64,000 bases of DNA, from contig MU405373.1 in NCBI GenBank assembly GCA_022836615.1, positions 1-64,000 of the forward strand, read 5' to 3'. Positions 22,841 through 34,582 of the stretch are shown piece by piece. Origin of the DNA: Annulohypoxylon bovei var. microspora (taxonomy: Eukaryota; Ascomycota; Sordariomycetes; Xylariales; Hypoxylaceae). The notes below the pieces were generated by a model. That model made no database searches and was not told the DNA's origin. It saw nothing but the letters and a program-made list of their open reading frames with translations. A program made the position numbers and the translations under genes. Numbering within the stretch: the stretch's first letter is position 1; each line of letters opens with the position of its first letter.

Positions 22841-25800
22841 TGCAAAGGTTCCTAAGCTATTATTTGCAGATTTCGGATTTCGTTCTCCAGCCCGTTACTA
22901 CGTCGGCCGCTCGCCAAATCTTAATGAAACAGGCAGGTCGCCGTGTTGATCTAGAATCTCGAAATCTTGCTCCAGACGAGCCTATCTATCTCGTCTGCTG
23001 TGTTGTCTGCGCCCTCCTATCGCCAACCTTCCCGAATTCTCCGGGGTGCCTGAAGATCTCCACTGCAAGTCACTGCAAGAGACCTTCAATCTTTCAATAT
23101 GTCCACCATCTGGAGGCAATCAATAGCGATCACCCTCGGTGCGACCAAGGGAGGCCGCATCCGACCTTTTCGATCGACCTTTCGCCACTATTTCAGCACA
23201 GGTTGCATCTAAATCTGTATACCGTTCGCTTTACCCGTCGTTGTCTCGATGAAACTGCGTCTAGCGCACCTAAGGCTGGTTATCCGCATATACAATTTCA
23301 ATATAGTCTTTTCCATCTGAGATCGCTTACCCAACTCTATGTAGCCCACGGCGCCAACCGTCCGCTGCTGCAATGTCGTGCATCTGCATGAATAGCGCAC
23401 AACTATTACTGCGGAATGCAACCTCACTCAAGGCTTGTTATTCCCCTGTATACCCATCGTGGATAGTGGACGCGGTCCCTTTCGGCGCTTGCACACTCGC
23501 GTCTTTTTTTAACGCCGGCAATGCTGTCATTGTAGCATATCATAGGGCATATCAGCCCTGCTCTTGGCCAAATGAGCTCGGGCAACACAACATGTCAATC
23601 CTTTGGAGTACCATGCAATAGTACGGACCAGCTATACTCAAACTCCAAAACCACGGCATTTCAATGGCCCAGGGACTGTCTTTTAAAAGCCGCGAATTCA
23701 TAATTAAAGTCACGTGTCCCACCTGCATACGACCCTCGCGCGTTGCATTATGCTATGTGTTACGCGAATCGTGGAGAGCGGGATGTTAAAGGAGATGTAA
23801 GGGAGGTAAGAGGTAGGAGGCACATTGCGACTCAAGAGGCTAATAAGTCTTTCGACCAACTATTAGCTCTTAGCTAGGGTAGATGCTCAAACACGCGGCA
23901 CTCATCAAGGACCAACGAACTCTCCACAGAGCCAGCTGAACGGCTACAAGCTTCGTGCAACTCTAGGAAGGAAGCGCTCCTCCGAATGCAGTCCGGCTCA
24001 ACGCAGCATAAGCGGTCCTAACTAAGTACTGCCGACTGTCTAAAATATGGGTACCTATTTTATCATCATATTATGGTTGTCCGCGGTAGTATCACACATG
24101 ATGTCACGGTTCCAAGCATGCCCGCACACGATGATCGCGTTACCTATAATCAAATGTCCTACCGTTCACTCTAACTAGTTGCACAGGATATTAGCTCGAA
24201 AAAACTGCTTCGGAGATGTAAGATCACAGTGGTCTGCAGAACCCTGACAAATCGATTACAAACAAATTTCGAGGGCATTCATTCAACTAAGTACCTACTT
24301 TGTGCTTGTTCCACCGACCAATCCTCTCGGTTTCCTTACAGGTTGCTCACACCGGTAGTCGACATCATGATTTACCTTGGGCCTCAAGGCTTAGCTTTCT
24401 TGGCAGCATCTAGGCGATGCCAATGCTGCCCTCTAGATCAGACAAGACCTTGGCAATTGCTTAGGGGCAACGAAGTTGAACTTTGTTCCGTCACACAGGC
24501 AAGGCCCTCCAAAAATAGGAGAATATATGGTCTAGTCATTGCAGAATATAGTCGGACTTCCGGCTAGACAGTGTCATGTCATCTCCATTCGAACTATTTC
24601 GACTCGGTTTATTTTGCGCGTCCATGCAAAAGCCGACTCCACACCACTATGTGATATCATAGTCATTATCACTGCTGAGATTTTCGACCTCAGCTAAGTG
24701 GGACCAAAAGACTAGGAGGTGTGCGTTACATCATCGCCTCTAAGCGCGAGATGAATGTAAAGCAAGCAGCCCATCTCACGGTGAGGTACTTGATCTTACG
24801 TGAAAGATACACTCATTAGCCAGCCTCGTACATCGGTTGTGGGCATATATTGAAAACTTGATACGAGGTTACAAAGCCGCCGCTGAGGCTTCTCATGGCA
24901 ATTAATTAAACACGCGCATTCGCCAAGTAGTTGAGAACACGAGCCAAGTTTACGAAACCACCAATAACATAATCTATGATTGGTTCCCGACGAAGTGGAT
25001 AAGATGATTAAGGAGAGGGTTTTATGTCTGGCATACTCGGACAGAAGCATTCGTTATATGGGTGGCGCCGCACATTGCATATCAAACGAGTCTAGAGGAA
25101 CCAATGGTCTACCTAGCCACAAAGCTTGACATCACTCGGAAATGAGGTGGCGCTCGATAGAATCCAGGCCTAGAACAGCAAGAGACGCGGAGAACGTCCC
25201 ATGCCTATGACAGGTACGCTCGCTCAGGGGATAAGGCCTTGCTTCCGATTGCGACGACCGTAACTTGATATTCTTGAGGCATCAAGCGACGTGTTTTCTT
25301 GGCACGAGCACTAGGTGTCGGTCGTGGAATCCCCCTTACGGCCGCAGAAGCAGACCGCACTAAGGCAGGTCCTGTTTTCTGTTTTGCATCGTAGCTACAC
25401 ACACCACTTCTTCCACTACCGGAACCCCTAGCCATAGTTATTCTAGTATTGGTACTAAAGTTGACTCTTCGTCATAAGTCGTATACATCCGCCACAGGAA
25501 CGCGGAAAAGCGGCTTAGGCACGAGCTGCATTTTGCATTGCTTTCAAATCCCGGTTCTTGATTTCTCCTCAGGATCTATCAAAATCTTTCCTTCTCGGGA
25601 GTTTGCTACATGAGCTACACCGTTGCCTGGAATACGCCGAGCAAGGAAACAAATTGCGAACCGCCACCATCTGTGCTCTTGGTGGAGTTTCAGACGGGTG
25701 AGGCGTGATAAGATTACTTCTTATTGCGATTAAATGTGCCGAATCAAACAGAAAGGGTGTCTGCTAACCAGGTTTTCGATTCAATAGAGCCTCTGGGAGC

Positions 25801-27167
25801 ATGGATTCCAGGAAAATACGCGCGTCGATCGGTCCTCATTCGGGTTCAGGCGCAGTCTATTGTCTACGCGGTTAGATAAAGGAGGTGCAGTAGAGACCAT
25901 GAGTGGTCGCTATGGATGACTCAAGCGACACGAGAGGATATTCAGCCAGCCAGTTAATCTGACCACGCCTATCTCGCTGCTTCTCCGCCCCTCCATAAGC
26001 TGTCAACAGGTAGCTGGTCCAGGCCACCCTCCCACCGACTATCCAGATCGCCGGGCTTTTCAGCCTCATAATGTCCGGAACCAATTCAGCTCCCCATCCG
26101 CATGCACACGCCGCACCAATACTTGCATAGGCGCAGGCTTTGTCCCCCTTGCTCTGACCGAACTCGTTCGAACACTGGCTCCAGGTGTGCGGGAATATCA
26201 AGCCATTCCCTCCTCCCGTCGTATGTTCCCCGGACTTACGGTGCCGCATCTAGATTTCCTGACCAGTCAATCTGACAGCTGACATATTTATATGTATGAT
26301 CAGCTGCAAATACGACTCTGTGGCGTGGCGACGGTCAGAAGAAAGGTATTAGGTGAGGGCTGCAGGCTCGTCAACGTCTCATCAGCCTTCTAACGGGCAG
26401 CCCCCACGTTCTCAATGCGGTGTGTGATGGCTAGCTTCCTAGAGGTCGGAAAACTCTATATATGTAGCCACACCGAAATCTCCCGAACGTAGACTACTCG
26501 ATTCGTTTCGCCGGTTTCAAATCCAGAGCCTCCTAACCCCAGAACTGATATATTGGCATGCGCAGCCGTTAAAGCCTCGTAGACTAAAACAGACAAGATC
26601 ATAGTTAAGTTATCTATTTAAGAAGATCGACAATCCATGATCGTCGAGTTTGCAGAGATGTATGGTTTCAAAAAGGCATATATGCATGTAGGTATTTCAT
26701 TAATATTGCAGTTGCTTAGGTATTTCGCTTGTAGAGTATACAAATAGTAATTCCAAACACATTCGCATGTATCATGTCCCATCTCCTTCTACCCCCCAAG
26801 TACATCGTCAATACATAATGTATAGATAGCAACAATAAATGATAACCCGAATAATACCCTAAATATGTACGTATATATATGCAATGTGTTCGCGATTGCA
26901 ACCAAATTATGTATAGATGGCATGAGTTGACGTTGAACTCCGGCCTGTATGCTACTCTAGTTCTCCCTTCTAGGACAAGAATGCTCGTTAATAGATGTAA
27001 ACGTAGATGTGGATGGTATATTGCGACTACCGCTCTATCACCGCGGTGGCCCCTTTCCACATCTGCGGAATTCGGGGCGCCGTCGTATCTAAGTTCTGAG
27101 TGCCGCACCCACGTCCCGGCAGTGCGGTTATCTCGGAACTAGCCGTCGATATTTCTAATAGTCCGAG

Positions 27168-27216
27168 GAGTGCATGAACCCCATCTCCGTCTCCAACCCC
27201 ACGGGTTCATGCACTC
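27168..27216 (-). terminator. Perfect 14-bp hairpin downstream of exgD
   Basis: GAGTGCATGAACCC (27168-27181) pairs perfectly with GGGTTCATGCACTC (27203-27216) across a 21-nt loop. It lies 142-190 nt past the exo-glucanase stop codon, so it would fall in or just after its 3' UTR. It could be a 3' UTR structure, a small foldback element or a binding-site palindrome. The terminator label is only the closest class. Confidence 0.45.
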
Positions 27217-27357
27217 TTAAACTAGTCTTCTGCGGTCAGCAAAACGTAGGTACCTCACCTCATATGCATGGGACGAACCATCCCACGGGTAAAAAAGAGA
27301 GAAAAAGCCAAAGAGCGCTTGCGCCCCTGACTGCGACCGCCCCGCCCCCCCTCTGGT

Positions 27358-29701
27358 CTAGTATGTCTCACTGAGCCCCGAAAAATCAGGAACGTCACTG
27401 TCGCAGTTGAAGTCCTTGTCGTAGGCCTTGGCGGGCAGGATGCCGGCGGCGAGGCCCTTCTTGTAGCTCCACTGGGGCGCGCTCTCGGTGTCCCAGGTCC
27501 AGTACCACCAGCCCCAGCCCTTCTCGAACGAGACCATCTGGGCCTCGGCGAACATCTTCAGGAACTTCTTGTAGGCGTCGCTGTACTGGCCCGGGTCGGC
27601 GTTCGCGCCGTCGCAGGTGCAGGTGCTGTCCTTGGTGGGGCACAGGGGCGTCAGGGCCTGCGTGGACACGTTCCCCGAGTCGTACGTGCCCGACCACCGG
27701 TTTCCCCAGCCCACGTTGGTCAGGTACTCGGTGCAGTCCGTGTCGGCCTGGGACCACTCGGCGAACATGGTGGGTCCGAACCCCGTCGAGGTATCCATGC
27801 TCTGCTCCGTCTGCTCTGTCCAGCCGTCGCACGCGTATTGTACTTTCTTCTGGTGCGTGTAGAGGATCTGGTCGTTGTTGAAGATGACGTACTGGTGCAC
27901 GTCCAGCACGAGCCCGTCCATGCCCGTCAATTTGCCCTGCCAGTTGGCCAGTCCCATGAATCCGTCCCCGAACACGACGTTGGCGTTCACGCCGTTCTTG
28001 CGTACGAGGTTATACGCTTCTGTTGTCCACGAGATAACGGCTTCCGCGGATAGGGATACCATGCGCGGCTCATTCGCCAGGCCGTAGAAGGTGATGATGT
28101 TCTTGTAGCGGTCTTGCGCGAAGAACTTGGTTAGACGATCGTGTACGTCCAGCGATCGTTGCTTGTTCAGGTCGCCATCGGTGCCGTTGAGCCAGTTGAC
28201 GACGCCTTGCCTTCCACTGTGATTCCATCCGTTCTGACTACCCGGTATGCCGTGAAGGTCCAGGTTCACCCGTAGTCCGTACTTGCGCGCCCACTCAATA
28301 GCACGCAAGAGGTAGCGCCAGGAGGTGCGGAAAACATAAGGGTCATCGTCGTATGTCTGCACAGCCCAGTAACTATACGGGATGCGGACGTGGTCGAGTC
28401 CCGCTGCTTGGATCTCCTGGAAGGTCTGTTCGGTTACGAAGGTCGCATAATGCTTCTCGAGAGTTGAAGCCGCCGTCTTAACACCTAAATGGCTACATAG
28501 AGTCCACTCGTCGATAATATTTAGCCTGCTGTCGTAATCGAATAGCGAAGGTGTAATGAAAGGTTCTAGTGATAGCCATCCACCAAGATTTACACCGCGT
28601 GCCGGTGTCTTGGTATAATCCCAGGACTTCTCGATAGCCGCAACCTTGTCATTGGCAGCCGTAGAGTCGTCCCAGTCCGTGAAGAGTCCCATAATCGGCA
28701 GGTCGCCGACTGTTTCGTTCGTATAGGTTACGTTAAGGTCTGTTGTGTCATACCACGTGAAAGGATCTAGATATGTTCCCCGGGCAGCCACGGGGATACT
28801 GTCTTCTGATACGCCGCTTAGACTGGATTTGTCTGCGTCAGAATTGTTAGAGCTGTTCTTCTTGCTCACGACGACAGCAACTGCAATGATAATGATGAGC
28901 ACCACAAGCACAATGCCTGCTACGATCCCTGTTCAAAATGTCAGTATCGTATCCGTCACAAGATCTTCCAAACCTACATCTTTTCTTCTTTCTATTTCCC
29001 AAATATTTTTTAAACCCCATGACCGTACTCTGCTTTTCTTTAGAAATGCTATCGTAGCTGTCATAGCTACTATGTTTGCTCGTGGCACCACCTCGTATCG
29101 CCGGAATTGCCCTTCCTTCTTCGACGATGGCACCGCTAACCACCCTTCGGCCTTTCTTGCGATGTTTCTTTCCCTTTTCCTTTGGTATGTCTTCTTCACC
29201 CTCGGTTCCGGCATTGCGTTGTCGTCGTCGCTGCTGTCGCCGTTCTTCCCTGTCTCGAGACTCGTATCCTCTTGATTCATATCCTCGTGACTCATATCCT
29301 CTTTCTTTATCCCGCGACTCCTCTTTTCGTCTTCGTTCTCTTTTAGGAGCATTGTATTCTCCTTCTGAATGCCCATAGTCGCGACTCGTGCGGCGACTCC
29401 TCCTCGGTGGCTCATACTCAACATCGACAGGCTTGTATTCTGGTTTACGAGCTGGGTCTCGCTTTGGTTTACGTTCCCTCTCTCTAGATGGTTCTTGCTT
29501 AAGGCCTCGGGTGTTATATTCGTTCAATTGAGCAAGGGCATTCATAGATAATCTCTGGGCCGTACCCTGCGACGTTCCTTCTGAGGCCGATGTAGGCCTT
29601 GCCGAACCATGATCTCTCGATCTCTTTTTCCTGTGACGTTTATGGCGTGCTTCGGAATCCCTACGCCGATGGTCGTCTGTGTCTGAGTCGTCGTGAGCCA
29701 T
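27358..29701 (-). CDS. exgD: Membrane-anchored exo-beta-1,3-glucanase, GH5 (exgD type)
   Basis: Model: complement(join(27358..28928, 28978..29701)), 764 aa, with a 49-nt intron (GTAGGT...GAACAG) just before the membrane helix. It is a type II membrane glucan 1,3-beta-glucosidase acting on cell-wall glucan from the outer face. Residues 1-241 are a highly charged cytosolic tail rich in Arg, Lys, Glu and Ser, with a repeated YESRG unit. Residues about 243-262 (IVAGIVLVVLIIIIAVAVVV) are the membrane anchor. The GH5 barrel follows: GVNLGGWLSLEPFITP, HVRIPYSYWAV, DLHGIPGSQNGWNHSGR, acid/base Glu528 in GLANEPRM, and nucleophile Glu632 in FAEWSQ. It matches ExgD of Aspergillus in domain order and is slightly shorter than the usual 830 aa, in the variable tail. 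The start ATG at 29701 opens the acidic MAHDDSDTDD tail. Confidence 0.93.
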
Positions 29702-30251
29702 AGATATGAACGATGTGAGCAATGAGAAGCCAAATGTTAGGAATGCAGATACATTGACAGAAAGCCAAGAAATCCAAAATGTGTAGATTAGTATGCAGGT
29801 CGGCAGACTCTTTGTGGAAGGAATCTGCAATGATTATCGATTGCGTCAAGGGAAATGAATTGTTAGAAGCTTGCGTGGTCATTTAGGTACCGGGTAGCAT
29901 TTAACGGTGAGAGTATTGTTGACCGGGCAACTATCGCTTCCAAGTCAACATCCCTGAAAACTCTCAAAACCGGGTCAGCCCCCTCCACACCCGGCGGCTC
30001 GGTCCACCAAGCAAATTTGTACAAAGGTACGCCTTGTAGCGGGGAAAGTTCAATGGTTTAGCGCCGCGTGGGATCTGCCGCTTTCCAATCCAATTCGAAC
30101 AACTTAAACCGAACGCCGCAACTAAGCGGCGTCAGGTCTTATGCGTATGACGCTTCTCGGCTGACTTGACCGATCCCTCGTTTTCTGTTCTTTCCTAGAA
30201 CGACATCAATCTATAGCCAGGCATGAATCCGCATAGGTAGCAAGTAGAGTT
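29702..30251. promoter_or_regulatory. Divergent promoter, exgD and BCKDH E1 beta
   Basis: 550 bp between two genes transcribed away from each other. It has a C-rich patch (29970-30010) and GC-rich words GCGGCGTC and GCCGCGTG, but no clear TATA box on either side. Confidence 0.5.
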
Positions 30252-31543
30252 ATGACGATGGAGCGTTCTATTTCGTTTCGATCACTCGGTAGAGCTTCCA
30301 AGTCTGTCAATATATTGTATAAGTGCCAACGTCCGGTTGTGTGCACCTTGCGAAATCGAAACTATTCGACGCATCCGCCGAACGCAAGGCTCAACCTACC
30401 AACCGACTATTCGACAACACCACTATTAGCACATAGTTCGCAAACAGCACTCAACAATCCTGAGTTGCCGCCCGAAGCCAAGAATGGCACGGCGAAGCGT
30501 ATGAACTTGTTTCAAGCTATTAACGATGCTCTGTCAACTGCACTGGCCGAGGACGAGAATGTCCTAGTATTCGGCGAAGATGTCTCGTTCGGAGGAGTGT
30601 TCCGCTGCACGATGAAACTAGCAGAGAGATTTGGGGGCGATCGTGTCTTCAATACACCCCTAACAGAACAAGGTATTATGGGTTTCGGTATCGGCTTGGC
30701 CGCCGAAGGAATGCGACCCGTAGCCGAAATCCAGTTTGCGGATTATGTATATCCTGCGTTCGATCAATTGGTAAACGAGGCCGCAAAGTATAGATACCGT
30801 GAAGGAAAGACGGGGAGAAACGCTGGCGGATTGACAGTGAGGATGCCGTGTGGAGGTGTAGGCCACGGAGCACTATACCATTCGCAGTCACCCGAGAGTC
30901 TCTTCACTCATATCCCTGGTCTAAGGGTGATAATGCCGAGGTCGCCATTACAGGCCAAGGGTCTCTTGCTGTCGGCAATCCGGAGTAATGATCCATGTGT
31001 CTTCATGGAGCCCAAGATTCTATACAGAGCAGCAGTCGAACAAGTGCCAACAACTCCATACACCCTTCCACTTTCCAAAGCAGAGATACTCAAGGAGGGC
31101 AAAGATGTCACTATAATCTCGTATGGGCAGCCGCTTTACACTTGTAACGCAGCTATCCAGAAGGCGGAAGAAGATTTGGGAATATCGATAGAGCTGATTG
31201 ATTTGAGAACCGTCTATCCTTGGGATAAAGAATGCATCTTCCAAAGTGTACGGAAAACGGGAAGATGCATGGTAGTCCACGAATCCATGGTCAACGCAGG
31301 AATAGGGGCCGAAGTTGCGGCGGCGATCCAAGAAGATCCGGATACCTTCATACGACTCGAAGCTCCAGTGTCGCGTATAGCAGGATGGAGTACCTTCACT
31401 CCGTTGATGTTCGAGAAGTTTAATATTCCTGATGTTGCTAGTGAGTATCCAATTACAAGACGATCCATGCAATTCCTCGGGTGACTGATACTAATGTTAA
31501 TATAGGAATATACGACGGCGTGAAGAAGCTGCTAGAGTATTAA
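30252..31543 (+). CDS. 2-oxoisovalerate dehydrogenase E1 beta subunit, mitochondrial
   Basis: Model: join(30252..31440, 31506..31543), 408 aa, with a 65-nt intron (GTGAGT...AATATAG) before a 12-codon last exon encoding IYDGVKKLLEY. It is the beta subunit of the E1 decarboxylase of the branched-chain alpha-ketoacid dehydrogenase complex, which degrades Val, Leu and Ile in the mitochondrial matrix with thiamine diphosphate. Residues 1-45 are rich in Arg, Ser and hydroxyl residues, with few acids, and end in NYSTHPP: a matrix-targeting peptide. Then MNLFQAINDALSTALAEDENVLVFGEDV, NTPLTEQGIMGFGIGLAAEG, QFADYVYPAFDQLVNEAAKYRYR, and the C-terminal transketolase domain ending in GWSTFTPLMFEKFNIPDVA. 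It is distinguished from pyruvate E1 beta by FGGVFRCT and the PPNARLNLPTDYS leader. Confidence 0.94.
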
Positions 31544-32076
31544 ATGAACAGGGAATCTGTAGATGATAGATGCAAGATTCGCGAAATATGCCCTAACAGT
31601 TGGGCCGTTGGATGGAATTTTCCCAAGGTTGGTAATAAATCTATGTTCATATGAAGGGGGCATAAGAAAGCGTGTAGCAAGTCCAGACGAACGAAATAAG
31701 ATGATCTCATAAGATAATGGACGAAACCGTTGGGTTATGAAGTTTTTAAAATCTTAATCATGCGATGGGAGCTTTAACTTTACCTTATGAAAATAATAGG
31801 TATTGGTGGGTAGGGTGGGGCACCTTTCAAGGCGTATGCACAATGAGCTGAATGAGAAATTTGTCTTGGCATTCTTTATCGATAAAGGCTTAGGTACCTA
31901 GGTAGCTCTACCTACATTGCCCCGCGCTCTAATGGATCGGGATGTTTCAACAATCAGCACCCAAAGTCCAAAGTAAGGCGGAATTCAGACAACAACGCCA
32001 ATATTTTCATCTACTTAAGTCATTTGTTATCTACCTAGGTAGACTTTAGCATATTAGTCGACATATAAGTATAGTT
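31544..32076. other. Intergenic, promoter of the capping protein gene
   Basis: 533 bp between two plus-strand genes. The palindromic TAGGTACCTAGGTAG word lies at 31891-31905, and CTACCTAGGTAG at 32031-32042. No additional gene. Confidence 0.5.
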
Positions 32077-33192
32077 ATGGCGACTTCATTAGAAACCATC
32101 GAGTCTTTCGTTGAAGGCGCACCGCCTGGCGAGGTATGTATGATGACGATGAGCACTTGAAACTTATAGGGGCCGGATCGCAAGCTGACTTATAGACACA
32201 ACATAGCTAGCAGACGTAATCAACGGTATAACCTACAACCGACTACTAGTTATAAAAACGGCGAAAAGAGACTCTAATCACATATCTCCTTCGCAGACAT
32301 CAAATACCTAACCATCAACGAGCCCGACCTCGTGGCCAGCCTGGGTCCCGCCTTCGAGAAGTACAACGAGGAGCAGTTCGTCACGGCGAAGCTGCCCGGT
32401 AGCAGCCAGCAGGTCATCATCAGCTCGCACAGCTCCTTAGGCAACGGACAGTACTTCGACGTCGAGAGTTCTTCGAGCTTCACCTTCGACCATGCCACCC
32501 AAAAGGCGAGCGGCGTGCAGAGTTATGCGTTAGAGGGCGCCCAAGCCGACTTGGTGTATGCAAAACCCACCTCGACTTTATTTATCTCTTAGAACAGGAG
32601 TAGAGTACGAATGTGTGGATGGATGGGCTAATAGCCAGTGTGCAGGAAGTCGACGTTGAAGAGCCTGGCGACGTACGTCAAGGAGCACTTCCCGAACGCC
32701 TCGTACGGTGCATATCCCATCGAGAACGACTCCAAAGTGGCCGTCATAATCGTGGCCAACAAATACAGCCCGAATAACTTCTGGTAGGACAACGATACCT
32801 CACATCGAGAATAGATAATAGGGGGTGACTAACTCGGAGGTAGGAACGGACGATGGCGTTCCCTCTACATCTTCGACCCCTCGTCGGGCAGTCTCGGAGG
32901 CAGCATCAAGGTCGACGTGCACTACTACGAGGACGGCAACGTGCGGTTATTAACCAACAAGCCCACCTCCGGCTCCGTCTCCTCGGGCACAGGTGCCGGG
33001 ATCGCCAAGGAGATCGCCGCGGCGGAGAAGAAGTACCAGGAGGAGCTAAACAGGGGGTTCACAAGTCTAAGCGAAGGCGCGTTCAAGGGCCTGCGAAGAC
33101 AACTCCCCGTGACGAGGCAGAAGATCGAGTGGGATAAAGTCGCCAGCTACCGGGTGGGCCAGGACATCGGAGGCGGCAGCTCGCGAAGATAG
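32077..33192 (+). CDS. CAP1: F-actin capping protein, alpha subunit
   Basis: Model: join(32077..32133, 32207..32225, 32297..32555, 32646..32783, 32844..33192), 273 aa. Introns are 73, 71, 90 and 60 nt, all GT-AG; exon 2 is only 19 nt. The alpha subunit pairs with the beta subunit (CAP2) to cap barbed ends of actin filaments at cortical patches. The spliced start reads ETIESFVEGAPPGE-LADVIN-DIKYLT, as expected for the family. Conserved C-terminal parts are WRSLYIFD, IKVDVHYYEDGNVRL, the basic FKGLRRQLPVTRQKIEW and a tail with RVGQDIGGG. The length of about 270 aa is normal. Every exon boundary was fixed by keeping the family reading frame; without the 19-nt exon the frame is lost. Confidence 0.92.
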
Positions 33193-33605
33193 TGTCGAGG
33201 GAGGGCTTTCATGGATGCTATTTCGTGATGTACCTATGCCAGGCCGACTTTGATTGTCGACTTCGATACGGATGTAGCGTTTAGTTGTTTGACCATTTTA
33301 GATGAGCAGACACCAAGGAGCGAGATTCTAGTAAAATGAGGAATAGAGGTAGCAAGCGAGTTGATAATCAGAAAATACCACCTACTAGTATATCTAGTGA
33401 AGACTAAGTGAAATGAGACCGCCATTTCACATATTTACCTATACACACACAGAATCGCATCATTCGTTGATATATGATCTATCGTATGCAATAACCAGAT
33501 ACGCCATGATAATCAAAACCCATGCTCAGACCTCATAAAAGTCCTACGACTACAGTGAGACAACACCTCCCTACCTTCCAAGTCAAACCAATACTCCCAA
33601 AATAA
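33193..33605. other. Intergenic between convergent genes
   Basis: 413 bp shared by the 3' ends of the capping protein gene (+) and the membrane protein gene (-). No gene or strong repeat seen. Confidence 0.5.
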
Positions 33606-34582
33606 TCACGACAACCTAATCCTCCCCTCCTCCAACCCAATAGAATCAATATTCGGCGCGCGTCCCGGCCTCAAAAACGTCATAACCTCGACCCCGGGGC
33701 CGCCCAGCGTCCGGCTAAACACGTACTCCTGCCTAGCGAACAGCGCGACCCAGTACGCCAGCGAGGCCAGGCCCGAGAGCACCGCGGCCGGCTCGAGGTA
33801 CATCACGACGCGGAAGTGCCTCGACAGCACGAGCCTCCACGGACCGGGCCAGCTGTGCACGAACGTCCCCATGGCGAAGTGCGGCACGCCGGCCCCGTAG
33901 ACGAGGGCCAGGGCGAACGCGGAGTGGAAGCAGGCGCGGGCGGCGATCGAGTCGTTGATCTCCGCGCGGCGCTCCTGGACCGGCATGCGCCAGGGGGCGA
34001 ACGGCAGCGCCATGCCCAAGAACATCGCCGTCAGGCGCGCCGTGCCGGCGGCCAGGAGGAAGGGGCTCGGCTCGCGGGCCGCGGCCGCGAGGCTAAATAT
34101 GAAGTCCAAGCACACGCGCATCATGCAGTAGACACACGCGAAGGCCGTGGGCCAGCGGTAATGGCGGGTGACGTGGGATAGCTCTACCGCGAGGCCTACG
34201 AGCGGGAAGAAGCTAGATATGTTAGATAAGCTTTGAGGGCTAGGGAGGAGAGGGGGTAGGATAGGTGTGTGCCGTACATCATGTCGAGGACCACGATCAA
34301 GATATCCCATTTTTCTAACACGTGCTTAGGAGTGTCGGCGCTGATGAGCCAGCAGATCCTCACCACTACACAGGCAATAGCTGAGAGGATGCATAGCCTA
34401 GTACGATGAGTTGAGTAGTGATACTAAACATTTTAATCAGGCGTATAATTACCATTGCGCGTAGACGGCTATAGTCTTGGTAAGTAACGAGTTTCGACTT
34501 ACGAAGAACTTTGCCGATGCCTGGAAGACTTACTTGCGTTTAGTAACCGGACATCTTTCCAGATGTTGGTAAACACATTCAT
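33606..34582 (-). CDS. Unassigned multi-pass membrane protein
   Basis: Reconstructed model: complement(join(33606..34212, 34278..34397, 34453..34468, 34534..34582)), 263 aa. All three introns are GT-AG (65, 55 and 65 nt), and the frame is continuous through a 16-nt exon. Several hydrophobic segments are visible: about residues 22-40 (WLCILSAIACVVVRICWLI), 53-70 (ILIVVLDMIFFPLVGLAV), 83-100, 110-125, 155-172 and 205-222. This gives five to six membrane helices, with few charged residues between. The N-terminus MNVFTNIWKDVRLLNA is amphipathic. The C-terminal tail is soluble and ends EEGRIRLS. I recognise no named family; it is not an RTA1 or MFS protein. The last exon is very GC-rich compared with the first three. 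The main frame alone (from 34310) would start in intron 3 and lack the first helices, so the longer model is preferred. Confidence 0.6.

Larger units (their letters stand above)
19402..27357. other. Gene-poor region of about 8 kb
   Basis: This lies between ERT1 and the exo-glucanase gene, both on the minus strand. It must hold the ERT1 promoter and leader. Frames of 76-183 codons exist (21042-21545 +, 22840-23391 +, 25205-25435 -, 25872-26249 -), but none shows a domain, a consistent splice pattern or a homologous motif I recognise, so none is called. A pyrimidine-rich tract, a small CATACAA repeat and a strong hairpin are listed separately. Long noncoding transcripts are possible but not visible in sequence. 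Confidence 0.5.

Noticed and set aside
22840..23391. 183-codon plus-strand open frame
   Set aside because: Composition looks random, with no domain, signal or splice partner. A frame of this length can arise by chance in this base composition.
25205..25435. 76-codon minus-strand frame with a basic, Ser/Arg-rich translation
   Set aside because: Too short, no recognisable motif and no supporting splice pattern or promoter.
25872..26249. 125-codon minus-strand frame
   Set aside because: No family features; Cys and Trp are scattered without pattern; likely chance.
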